A DNA stretch of 64,000 nt from Phycisphaerales bacterium. GTDB taxonomy: Bacteria > Planctomycetota > Phycisphaerae > UBA1845. A program made the translations under genes and the position numbers. The stretch lies in contig JACKHG010000011.1 of NCBI GenBank assembly GCA_020639115.1, forward strand, positions 1 through 64,000, given 5' to 3'. How positions within the stretch are numbered: position 1 is the stretch's first letter; each line of letters starts with the position of its first letter. Below, piece by piece: positions 14,894 to 23,043 of the stretch. The notes beneath the pieces were generated by a model. It had not been told where the DNA came from. It worked only from the letters and a program-made list of their open reading frames with translations, and searched no databases.

Positions 14894-16963
14894 ATGAGCA
14901 ACCTCGAGTGCACCTACTGCGGTCTGCCCTGCCCGGGGTCGGCAGGCACGGATGACCGGGGGGCTGCCTACTGCTGCTACGGATGTCGCCTGGCTGCCCG
15001 CGTCATGGCCGACGGCGGCGGCCCCCCGGGCTCGCTGACCCGCACCCGCACCCTCCTCGGCGTGGCCATCTTCCTCTCCATGAACGTCATGGTCGTCGGC
15101 TGGATGACCTACGGCCAGGAGGTCTACGGCGGCACCACGCACGGCCTCTCGGCAGCCACCGTCGCGCTCTTCCGCTACCTGGCCATGTTCTTCACCGCAC
15201 CCGTCCTCGTCATCCTCGGGTGGCCCATCGCCCAGACGGGCTGGGAGGCCCTCAAACGCGGTACGATCACCACCGAACTGCTCATCGCGCTCGGGGCGGC
15301 TGCCGCGTTCGTGTTCTCCTACATCGCGGTCATGCGCGACGCGGGCGCCCCGTACTTCGACACGGTGTGCATGATCCTTGTGCTCGTCACCGTTGGGAAA
15401 TACCTGGAGGCCAGCGCCCGCGTGCGCACCACCGAGGCGCTCCACGCCCTCGAGAAACTTCTGCCCGAGACCGTCACCGTCGAGGACGCCGCCGGCGCTC
15501 GCACCTCCGTGGCACTCCGCGACGTGACCGCCGGCGCCCGCGTGTGCATCGCACCCGGAAGCCGCGTGCCCGTCGACGGAACGGTCCACGCCGGCGCCTC
15601 AGCCGTCGACGAACAGATCATCACCGGTGAGTCCGCCCCGGTCGAAAAATGTCCCGGCGACCGCGTCTTCGCCGGCGCGCTCAACGGCGACGGCGCACTC
15701 GTCATCACTGCGACCGCGGTCGGCGACGCCACCGTCCTCCACGGTGTGATCGACCTGCTGACCGCCGCCCGGCGCAGCAAGGGCCGCTACGAGAAGCTCG
15801 CCGACCGCCTCGCCGCGATCTTCGTGCCGGTGGTGCTCGCGATCGCGCTCACAGCCGGTGGCTGGGCTTGGTGGCGCTTCGGCGTCGAGGCCGCGATCAT
15901 GCGTTTCCTCGCCGTGCTGCTCATCTCCTGCCCGTGCGCTCTCGGGCTCGCCACGCCCATGGCGGTGTGGGTCGCCCTGGGCCACGCCGCACGCCGCGGC
16001 ATCCTCTTCCGCAACGCCGACGCCCTCGAGCAACTGGCGCGCCTGCGTGTCTGGGCGTTCGACAAGACCGGGACGCTCACGACCGGTGCCGCCACGGTCA
16101 TCGACTTCGCCTGCGCTCCGCCCGAGGCCCGCGCCGCGCTGCTGGCGTCCGCCGCCGGCCTCGCCCGCGACAGCACGCACCAGCTTTCTCGCGCAATCGT
16201 GCGCTACGCCGCGGACGCCGGCATCGCGCCGCAGGGCTTCAGCGCCGTGCAGTCCACGCCGGGCCGCGGCCTCGCCGCCGACGGAGTGTTCCTGGGAAAC
16301 ACGGCGTACCTCGGCTCGACCGGATGGTCGCCGCCGGAACCGCTGGCGGCTGTGCTCGAGCGCCACGTCGCCGCGGGCCAGCCGCTGACGTGCGTGACCG
16401 CGCCGGCGGGAGCCGGCGTCTTCGCTTTTGCCGAGGATCTGCGTCCGACAGCCCGTGCCACCGTCGACGCGCTCCGCCATCAGGGCCGCAGCGTTACCGT
16501 GCTGACCGGCGACCACGCCGCGCGCGGACGCCAGCTCGCCGCCGACCTCGACGTCGCCGTCGAGGCGGAGCTGCTCCCCGCCGACAAGCTCGCTTGGGTT
16601 CACCAGCACCGGACCGGCGGCCTCGCCATGGTCGGCGACGGCGTCAACGACGCGCCCGCCCTGGCCGCCGCCGATGTCGGCATCGCCATGGGTTGCGGCG
16701 CCGACGTCACCCGCGAAACCGCGGACCTCACCCTAACCGGCGACGACCCGTACGACCTGCTCGCCGCCATCGAGCTCTCCCGCCGCACCGTCAGCATCAT
16801 CCGCCAAAACCTGTTCTGGGCGTTCGGCTACAACGTGGTCGGCATCGGCCTGGCAGCCGCCGGCCTCCTCAGCCCGGTCTACGCCGCGCTGGCCATGGTC
16901 GCCAGCAGCCTCATCGTGGTGAACAACTCGCTACGGTTACGAAGTGAGAAAGTGACAAAGTGA
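14894..16963 (+). CDS. Heavy-metal P-type ATPase, CopA/CcoI-like
   Basis: A 689-residue P1B-type ATPase, probably moving copper across the inner membrane. The N-terminus has a Cys-rich metal site (CTYCGLPCPG, YCCYGC) like that of CcoI/FixI pumps, and no separate HMA domain. The transport site is CPC at residues 346-348, the phosphorylated Asp lies in DKTGT at 390, and TGES, TGDH and GDGVNDAP are present. The nucleotide-domain HP motif reads STHQLSRAI, keeping the His but with Gln for Pro. CcoI-type pumps usually supply cbb3 oxidase, but no oxidase genes are near. The last residues (SEKVTK) come from a TGA-rich tandem repeat that supplies the stop codon. Confidence 0.9.
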   Translation: MSNLECTYCGLPCPGSAGTDDRGAAYCCYGCRLAARVMADGGGPPGSLTRTRTLLGVAIFLSMNVMVVGWMTYGQEVYGGTTHGLSAATVALFRYLAMFFTAPVLVILGWPIAQTGWEALKRGTITTELLIALGAAAAFVFSYIAVMRDAGAPYFDTVCMILVLVTVGKYLEASARVRTTEALHALEKLLPETVTVEDAAGARTSVALRDVTAGARVCIAPGSRVPVDGTVHAGASAVDEQIITGESAPVEKCPGDRVFAGALNGDGALVITATAVGDATVLHGVIDLLTAARRSKGRYEKLADRLAAIFVPVVLAIALTAGGWAWWRFGVEAAIMRFLAVLLISCPCALGLATPMAVWVALGHAARRGILFRNADALEQLARLRVWAFDKTGTLTTGAATVIDFACAPPEARAALLASAAGLARDSTHQLSRAIVRYAADAGIAPQGFSAVQSTPGRGLAADGVFLGNTAYLGSTGWSPPEPLAAVLERHVAAGQPLTCVTAPAGAGVFAFAEDLRPTARATVDALRHQGRSVTVLTGDHAARGRQLAADLDVAVEAELLPADKLAWVHQHRTGGLAMVGDGVNDAPALAAADVGIAMGCGADVTRETADLTLTGDDPYDLLAAIELSRRTVSIIRQNLFWAFGYNVVGIGLAAAGLLSPVYAALAMVASSLIVVNNSLRLRSEKVTK

Positions 16964-16998
16964 GAAAGTGCGAAGGTGGGAAAGTGAGAAAGGGGGAA
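16939..16998. repeat. 8-bp tandem repeat (GTGAGAAA type)
   Basis: Degenerate units GTGAGAAA, GTGACAAA, GTGAGAAA, GTGCGAAG, GTGGGAAA, GTGAGAAA follow each other. The 17 bases ACGAAGTGAGAAAGTGA at its start are identical to those at 60813 behind hisB. Because the period is 8, TGA appears in all three frames. Confidence 0.75.
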
Positions 16999-17089
16999 AC
17001 ACCGGATGCTGCGGTAGTTGGCGCTACGGATGAGCAGCCGGCTGCACTACGGAGCTCAAGGCAGGCGACCAGAGCGTAAAGGACGTCGT

Positions 17090-17141
17090 TCGACCTTTGA
17101 CCTGCGACCTTTGACCTTCGACTTGCGACCTTTGACCTCGG
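17090..17141. repeat. 7-bp tandem repeat (GACCTTT/GACCTGC type)
   Basis: Repeated units of GACCTTTGACCT(G/T)CGAC fill this stretch, just before the 3' end of the prepilin-like gene on the minus strand. The period of 7 again spreads stop triplets over all frames. The 190 bp between the ATPase and this gene hold nothing else. Confidence 0.65.
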
Positions 17142-17152
17142 CCCGCCGCCCG

Positions 17153-17728
17153 TCAGTCGTTGATGTCCATCAGGAAGATCAGCAACGTGTCGTTCTGCCA
17201 CTCGACGCGGCCGGTGTTGCTCCAGACGCCGCCGACGCCGCGATCGATCGTGGCATCCACTTCGCGGGCGATCCCCTCGGGGATCTGCGTGAACATGACC
17301 CACTGCCCGGCGCCTATCGCGGAGTCGGTGCCGCTACCGATCAGGTCGAAGCCGACCGGATGGACCGGCCCGGAAGTGAAGTCGTTGTACACGCGGACGA
17401 TGCCACCGTAGGGATTGTCTCCATCGGCGAGCGGATGGGTGAGGTAGGGTCCCTTCCAGTTGAGGGTGTCCTGCTTGATGGAGAGCTGCCGCTCCGTCGG
17501 GTCCGTCGAGTTGGAGTACTCGATCGCGAGCCGGCTGGTATCGGCGTAGTAGGCCTGCGTCGCGGTGCGCAGCGTGTCCACGATCTGCAGCACCTTGCTG
17601 ACCTTGGCGTTCTCCGAGGCGCTGCTCATCTGCGGAATGACGATCGCGGCGAGAATGCCGATCACGATCACGACGATGAGGATCTCGAGCAACGTGAATC
17701 CGAAGCGATGCTGCCGGCGCGTGGACAT
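17153..17728 (-). CDS. Type II secretion/pilin-like protein with prepilin leader
   Basis: A 191-residue pseudopilin-like protein. The leader MSTRRQHRFG is followed by FTLLEILIVVIVIGILAAIVIP, the standard prepilin peptidase site (G before F, Glu at +5) and N-terminal helix. The rest is a C-terminal globular part with the calcium-site-like GDNPYGGIVRV. AGGAG lies nine bases before ATG 17728; the ATG two codons earlier is too close to it. These GspG-like minor pilins are common as single genes in planctomycetes. No secretion genes are beside it. Confidence 0.82.
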   Translation of the reverse strand: MSTRRQHRFGFTLLEILIVVIVIGILAAIVIPQMSSASENAKVSKVLQIVDTLRTATQAYYADTSRLAIEYSNSTDPTERQLSIKQDTLNWKGPYLTHPLADGDNPYGGIVRVYNDFTSGPVHPVGFDLIGSGTDSAIGAGQWVMFTQIPEGIAREVDATIDRGVGGVWSNTGRVEWQNDTLLIFLMDIND

Positions 17729-17877
17729 ACCCATTGGCTCCTATGCGACGTACCTGTACGCAGGCGCTATCGTCAGGTCCGCGGCGCGACTGCACGTAGA
17801 ACCGCGCGCGACCGGTTGGAGAGGTAAGAAATATCAGGCTGCGTCAGGGTATCGGACGTTGCCCCCCGCGTGCGCGC

Positions 17878-18792
17878 TCAGCGGCGGGCCCGCTGCACCC
17901 GAACGGCATCGAGCGAGTACAGGGCCAGCGCGGCCCAGATGCCCGCAAACGCGATGCCCATGCGGTAGTCGAACGCCTCGTGGTAGACCAACACCGCCAG
18001 CAGAAACTGGCCCGTCGGCGCGAGGTACTGCAGAAAGCCCACGGTCGCCAGCCGCAACCGCTTGGCAGCCGCCACGAACAGCAGCAGCGGGATCGCCGTG
18101 ATCGGACCCGCCACCATCAGCACCAGGCTGATTCCCCAACCGCCTGCGACGAACTTGCCCACGCCCTCCGCCGCGAGCCACGCGAGGTACACGCCGGCGA
18201 ACGGCAGCAGCAGCGTCGTCTCCACCAGCAGACCGGTGATCGCCTCGACCCGCGCGACCTTGCGCAGCAACCCGTACAGCCCAAAGCTCAGCGCCATCCC
18301 CAGCGCCAGCCCCGGCACGGCGCCCTTCGCTATCGTCAGGTAGGTCACCGCCACCAGCGCAATCACCACGCTGATGAACTGCGCGACTCGCAACCGCTCG
18401 CCCAGGAACACGAAGCCCAGCGCCACGCTCAGCAGCGGGTTGATGAAGTACCCCAGGCTCGCCTGGATCAACTGGTTCGACGCCACCGCCCGCGCGAACA
18501 GGTACCAGTTGATCGCGATCAGCGCGGCGCTCGCCACCAGCACGAGAAACGTCCCGCGCCGCCGCCAGACGTCGAGCAGCGTCCCCCAGCGGCGCCGCAC
18601 CGCAACCAGCACGGCCAGCAGCACCACGCACCACACCACCCGGTGCCACACGACCTCCATCACCGGCACGCGCTGCAGCACGAACTTCATGTACACCGCG
18701 GTGAACAGCCCCCACCACGCGTACGCGGTGAAGCCGTACACGAGTCCGACGCGGACCTCGCGCTGCTCGTGCTCGGCTGGCGTAACGGTCAT
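17878..18792 (-). CDS. rarD: EamA/RarD-type membrane permease
   Basis: A 304-residue protein with about ten transmembrane helices in two EamA repeats. The family blocks are VYGFTAYAWWGLFTAVYMK at the N-terminus, WHRVVWCVVLLAVLV, NWYLFARAVASNQLIQASLGYFINPLLSV and LQYLAPTGQFLLAVLVYHEAF, matching RarD. RarD proteins are drug/metabolite permeases of unknown substrate (first noted through chloramphenicol sensitivity). ATG 18792 was preferred over a TTG six codons upstream. Confidence 0.88.
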   Translation of the reverse strand: MTVTPAEHEQREVRVGLVYGFTAYAWWGLFTAVYMKFVLQRVPVMEVVWHRVVWCVVLLAVLVAVRRRWGTLLDVWRRRGTFLVLVASAALIAINWYLFARAVASNQLIQASLGYFINPLLSVALGFVFLGERLRVAQFISVVIALVAVTYLTIAKGAVPGLALGMALSFGLYGLLRKVARVEAITGLLVETTLLLPFAGVYLAWLAAEGVGKFVAGGWGISLVLMVAGPITAIPLLLFVAAAKRLRLATVGFLQYLAPTGQFLLAVLVYHEAFDYRMGIAFAGIWAALALYSLDAVRVQRARR

Positions 18793-18902
18793 GGTGGCGA
18801 TCCGGCGCAACGACGGCGCCGCCCGGCAACGCGGCGCGGGCGGACAAAGGCGGGAAGGCTACCACAGAACCCGCGGCAACCCAATGGGAGTCGAACGTGC
18901 GT

Positions 18903-21431
18903 TCAGTACGGGCCGGTGCAGTTACGCTGGAAGGCCGCTGCATCCTCGAGATCGACGTCGCCGTCGCTGTCGGCGTCCGCCGCCGAGCACGCGCCGCCGA
19001 CGGCAACGTTCGGGCCGGCCAGGCACGCACGCAACAGCGCCCAGTCGGCGGCATCGGCATCGCCGTCACCGTCCAGGTCGCCGAAAGCGGGCCGGGCGCA
19101 CAGCAACTGCACGTCGTCGATGTGCACGGTGAATGGTCCCGCCGAATCGACTATGGAAAAGGCCAATTGCTCCAGCGTGCCCTTGCCGGTCGGCGTGTAG
19201 ATGACGCCGTCACCGTTCATCGCGGTGATCGGGTCGGTCAGCGGATCGAAAATGAACGTCTGCCAGACGCCGGGCATCGGCTCCACCAGCACGCCCTGCG
19301 GCGCGCCGCTCACGGTCCCATCGGCCCCGATCCACTCGATGGCGCCGCTCGTACCGCCGGGATCGCCGATATCCGCCGAGGTGCCCGTCTCGCGTACGCC
19401 CGCACACACACGCAGACGTCCGGAGTCGAGCCGCAACCGCACGCGGATGGGGCGGTCCAGCTCGATCGTCGGATCGCCGCCGATTGCGACCTGGTTTGTC
19501 GTCAGTCGCAGCCAGCGCTCCGGCGAGTCATCCACAAATTCCCAACTCACCTCGAGTGAGCCGTCGCCGCTGAAGCCCGGCACGGCGTCCGTGACGGCAG
19601 CCACGTTGGGCGACGCGAGCAGGTCGGTGCTGGTCGAACCGCTGTAGCGCGGCAATTGGAAGAGGACGCGCGTGCCGTTGGCGTACCCCTCAAAGTCGGC
19701 GAGCGTGGCGACGCTGCAGGGCGGCCGCGGTTCGACGTGGACCTGCCAACTCTCATCGTCCGACCCGGCTGCATTGATCGCCCGCACCAGGAACATGAAT
19801 GTCTGGCCGGCGTCGGCCGTTGAGGGCACCCATCCGGAAACCAGGCCGAAATCGTTCACCACCGCGTCCTGCGGGCCGGCGAGCAGGACCCAGTGGTCCG
19901 CCGCACCCTGAGCGAGCGTGAGCTGCCGCGAATACGCGTTGCCGGCCTGGATCGTCTCCGGGTCGGGTGTGACCTCGTTGATGATCGGCGGCATCGCCGC
20001 GCCGATACTGAGGTCACGGCGAATGACATCGCCGGCCCCGACGCTGATGCTGCCGACGACCGCCCCGGGATAACCCGGCTTCGCCGCCGTAAGCGTGTAC
20101 ACGCCGGGCGGGACGAGCAGAAACGAATAGTACCCGTCACCGGAGGAGAGCGCGACGTAGCTCGTGCCGTTGCGCGTAATCTGCACGTCGGTGACCGGCG
20201 CGCCGCCGGCGTCCGTCACGTAGCCCTGGATGATGCCGGTCGCAGGACTGGTTTTCCACGGCATCGCGGGCACCGCGACCGGCGTGGCGTACACGCCGCT
20301 GGTGTAGTCACTCCACCACCCGAAGGAGCTGTAGGAAAAGACGTTGTTGCCCTGCGCCCCGCGCGTGCGGGCGAGTGCGATCTGCTCGAGCAGCGAGGAG
20401 ATGCCCTGCGAGGTGATGTGCCCCGCGACGACGTGGCGTCCGCCGCTCGCGCCGATCCAAGCCTGCAGGCGGTTGTCCCAGGTGGAGCCCGCGCCGCCCG
20501 CGAAGTAGAGCATGGGAATGATGATGTCGAGTCCGCCGGTCTGCGCCCAGGTCGCGGCATCCTGGTGCTGTGCCGTCGGCGCGGTCGCGATGTTGTTGTA
20601 CACGGCGGCGCTGACCTTGACGTTGGGATTCACCGCCATGATCGCCGCGTACATGTCGCGGACCGTTCGATCGATCTGATCGGCGGTCCAGTGGGTGAAA
20701 TCCAGACCGGCCGGGTTGCTCTGCGCGTCGTTGAACCGCGCCAGGCTGATCGGATCGTACGATGGCTGGTTGGACCACGGCGTGCGGATGCGGTCGTAGT
20801 GCACGCCGTCCACCGCGTAGTTGCTCACCACGTAGAGCACCTGCGCGCGCACGTACGCCTGGAATGCGGGCACACCCGGCGCGAACCACACGTAGCTGCT
20901 CTCGCTGAACTGCACGGGGTTGTCGGGCGTGTTGTGGTGCAACCAGTCGCGGTGCGCGGGATCGGCGGCGTCGCAGTGCGCATACAGGATGTGGTTGGGA
21001 TTGTTCGGAAGCGTCTCGGCGCTGGCCGGGACGCTCTGCCAGCAGGTGTGGATGTTGATGTACGCGTGGAACTCCAGCCCCTGCGCGTGCGCGGCGTTGA
21101 TCGCGTAGGCCAGCGGGTCCCACCCGGGATCACTGCCGCCGATGAGCGGCGACCAGACCTCGTTGGGCGAGGGGTACAGCACGTCCGCCTGACCACGGAC
21201 CTGGAACACCACCGCGTTGAAGTTGGCGGCTGCGAGGTCGGCCATGATCTGGTCGATCCGTGCCTGGCAGACCGCCGGGTTGGCGTCGGGCCACTCGAAG
21301 CGCGAAACCCACATCGCGCGAAACTCGGGCGTCTGGGCCAGGGCCCGCTCCGCGGGCAACGCAGCAGCCAGCGCGGCTGCGGCCAGAATGACACTCGCGA
21401 AGAACTTCGGGGTGGGGGTGGCGTCGTGCAT
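18903..21431 (-). CDS. Secreted GH10-like (DUF187) glycosidase-like protein with dockerin-type repeats
   Basis: An 842-residue exported multidomain protein. The signal peptide ends at LPAERALA. Residues about 35-390 form a family 10-like TIM barrel (EFRAMWVSRFEW, NAVVFQVRGQADVLYPS, EFHAYINIHT, DGVHYDRIRTP, GLDIIIPMLYF). Then come a carboxypeptidase-regulatory-like domain (GIIQGYVTDAGGAPVTDVQ) and an Ig-like/putative cadherin part (PIINEVTPDPETIQAG). A beta-sandwich of about 200 residues follows. Two dockerin-like calcium loops close it (DLDGDGDADAADW and DADSDGDVDLEDA). Probably a cell-surface or released carbohydrate-active enzyme, though substrate is not shown. GAGGTA six bases upstream supports ATG 21431. 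Confidence 0.83.
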   Translation of the reverse strand: MHDATPTPKFFASVILAAAALAAALPAERALAQTPEFRAMWVSRFEWPDANPAVCQARIDQIMADLAAANFNAVVFQVRGQADVLYPSPNEVWSPLIGGSDPGWDPLAYAINAAHAQGLEFHAYINIHTCWQSVPASAETLPNNPNHILYAHCDAADPAHRDWLHHNTPDNPVQFSESSYVWFAPGVPAFQAYVRAQVLYVVSNYAVDGVHYDRIRTPWSNQPSYDPISLARFNDAQSNPAGLDFTHWTADQIDRTVRDMYAAIMAVNPNVKVSAAVYNNIATAPTAQHQDAATWAQTGGLDIIIPMLYFAGGAGSTWDNRLQAWIGASGGRHVVAGHITSQGISSLLEQIALARTRGAQGNNVFSYSSFGWWSDYTSGVYATPVAVPAMPWKTSPATGIIQGYVTDAGGAPVTDVQITRNGTSYVALSSGDGYYSFLLVPPGVYTLTAAKPGYPGAVVGSISVGAGDVIRRDLSIGAAMPPIINEVTPDPETIQAGNAYSRQLTLAQGAADHWVLLAGPQDAVVNDFGLVSGWVPSTADAGQTFMFLVRAINAAGSDDESWQVHVEPRPPCSVATLADFEGYANGTRVLFQLPRYSGSTSTDLLASPNVAAVTDAVPGFSGDGSLEVSWEFVDDSPERWLRLTTNQVAIGGDPTIELDRPIRVRLRLDSGRLRVCAGVRETGTSADIGDPGGTSGAIEWIGADGTVSGAPQGVLVEPMPGVWQTFIFDPLTDPITAMNGDGVIYTPTGKGTLEQLAFSIVDSAGPFTVHIDDVQLLCARPAFGDLDGDGDADAADWALLRACLAGPNVAVGGACSAADADSDGDVDLEDAAAFQRNCTGPY

Positions 21432-21570
21432 GCGGGTACCTCGCAAAAAGCGGATCGGCACCCATTATACGGAACCCAGCCACCGCGATTCGAGCGAATT
21501 CACGCGGACGCACGGTGAAAACCGGGGCGCACGCCGCGCGATACGGACAAACCCGCTCCCGCCGCGGCGG

Positions 21571-22824
21571 TTATACCCATCCACGCAGGCGGCAGGCCTC
21601 GGCCACGCGTTCCACCGACAGCATGTACGCCGCGAGCCGCATCGGCCCGGGCACGCGCTGATGCTCGGCGTGCACGGCGTCGAAGGCGTCGTGCATCCGC
21701 CGGGCGAGTTCGGCGTGCACCTGCTCGAGCGACCAGTAGTAGTTGTAGGTGTTCTGCACTTGCTCGAAGTAGCTCACCGTGACGCCCCCGGCGTTGGCGA
21801 GAATATCGGGCACGACCAGAATGCCGCGCTCGTGCAGGATGCGGTCGGCAGCCGTCGACGTCGGGCCGTTGGCCATCTCGATGACGACCGGGGCCTTGAT
21901 GTCCGCGGCATTCTGCTCGTGGATGACGTTCTCGAGTGCCGCGGGGAAGAGCCAGTCGCAGTCGCAGGTGAGGAGCTGTTCGTTGCTGATGGCGTCGCCG
22001 CCCTCGAAACCGCCGATTTCCTGGCGGTTGCGCGCGTAGTGCTTGAGCGCCGCCGGGATGTCGAGCCCGTTCTCGTTGTAGATCGCGCCGTCCACGGCGC
22101 TGACCGCGATCACCTTCGCCCCCGCCTCGTGCAGCAGTTCGGCGAGTCCGCCGCCCACGTTGCCGAAGCCTTGGATGGCGCAGCGGGCCCCGGTGAGCTT
22201 GTGCCCGAGGAGGTTCTCCACGGCCCGGGCCACGTAGAGCCCGCCGACGGAGGTGGCGTTGCTACGGCCGCGCGAGCCGCCGAGCGGCAGCGGTTTTCCT
22301 GTGATCACCCCGGCGTGGTGGCGGCCGACGAGCGTTTCGAACTCGTCCATCATCCACGCCATGATCTGCGGCGTGGTGTTGACGTCGGGCGCGGGCACGT
22401 CGCGGTCCACGCTGAGCTGGTGGCCGACGGCGCGGATGTAGGCGCGGGCGAGGCGTTCCTTCTCGCCCTCCGAGAGCGCCGCGGGCGTGCAGGTGACGCC
22501 GCCCTTGCCGCCGCCGAGCGGCAGGTCGAGCACGGCGCACTTCCAGGTCATCCAGCACGCCAGGGCGCGGACGGTGTCGAGTGTTTCGTCCGGGTGCCAG
22601 CGCAGGCCGCCCTTGGTCGGTCCGCGCGCCGCGTTGTAGCGCACGCGGTAGCCCTGGAAAACTTCCATGGTGCCGTTGTCCATGCGCACCGGCAGGCGGA
22701 ACTGCGTCTCGAACATCGGCCAGCGCAGCAGTTCGCGCATGGAACGTTCCAGGCCGAGCCGTTCGGTCGCGGCATCCACCTGGGCTTGTGCGGTATGAAA
22801 AGGATTATAGGGCGTGGGTGTCAT
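21571..22824 (-). CDS. gdhA: Glutamate (Glu/Leu/Phe/Val) dehydrogenase
   Basis: A 417-residue enzyme converting glutamate to 2-oxoglutarate and ammonia with NAD(P). The conserved blocks are all present: FQGYRVRYNAARGPTKGGLRWHP, CAVLDLPLGGGKGGV with the catalytic Lys, VPAPDVNT, the Rossmann motif IQGFGNVGGG and the ILANAGGVTVSYFEQVQN segment. The Rossmann turn gives no clear NAD/NADP choice. The start could be ATG 22824 or 22854; the former fits the usual N-terminus. Divergently placed from the phosphofructokinase gene across 220 bp, which must hold both promoters. Confidence 0.93.
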   Translation of the reverse strand: MTPTPYNPFHTAQAQVDAATERLGLERSMRELLRWPMFETQFRLPVRMDNGTMEVFQGYRVRYNAARGPTKGGLRWHPDETLDTVRALACWMTWKCAVLDLPLGGGKGGVTCTPAALSEGEKERLARAYIRAVGHQLSVDRDVPAPDVNTTPQIMAWMMDEFETLVGRHHAGVITGKPLPLGGSRGRSNATSVGGLYVARAVENLLGHKLTGARCAIQGFGNVGGGLAELLHEAGAKVIAVSAVDGAIYNENGLDIPAALKHYARNRQEIGGFEGGDAISNEQLLTCDCDWLFPAALENVIHEQNAADIKAPVVIEMANGPTSTAADRILHERGILVVPDILANAGGVTVSYFEQVQNTYNYYWSLEQVHAELARRMHDAFDAVHAEHQRVPGPMRLAAYMLSVERVAEACRLRGWV

Positions 22825-23043
22825 GTTCTTTCGAAAGCTCCAGTCCGGCGCCATGCAACAGTTTCATTGCCGCCGACGGGTGTGCAGTATAGCGTCTGCG
22901 CCGGCGGATGCAGCCCCCGGCGGCGGCTGCCGGTGCCGTTGCAAGGCGGTGAATTCGTACTAAACTGTCGGCGGGATTGCGGGTCCGGCTCGTGGTCGAA
23001 GAGGGATAAGTTTGTTTGTAGCTGCGGCTGCGAGGACCTAGAC

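Noticed and set aside
16939..17141. CRISPR-like repeats
   Set aside because: Units are 7-8 bp and tandem, without spacers; there are no cas genes in the window.
21217..23043. 600-codon N-terminal extension of the phosphofructokinase frame
   Set aside because: It lies antisense to gdhA, has no PFK-related sequence, and a good ribosome site marks ATG 23044.
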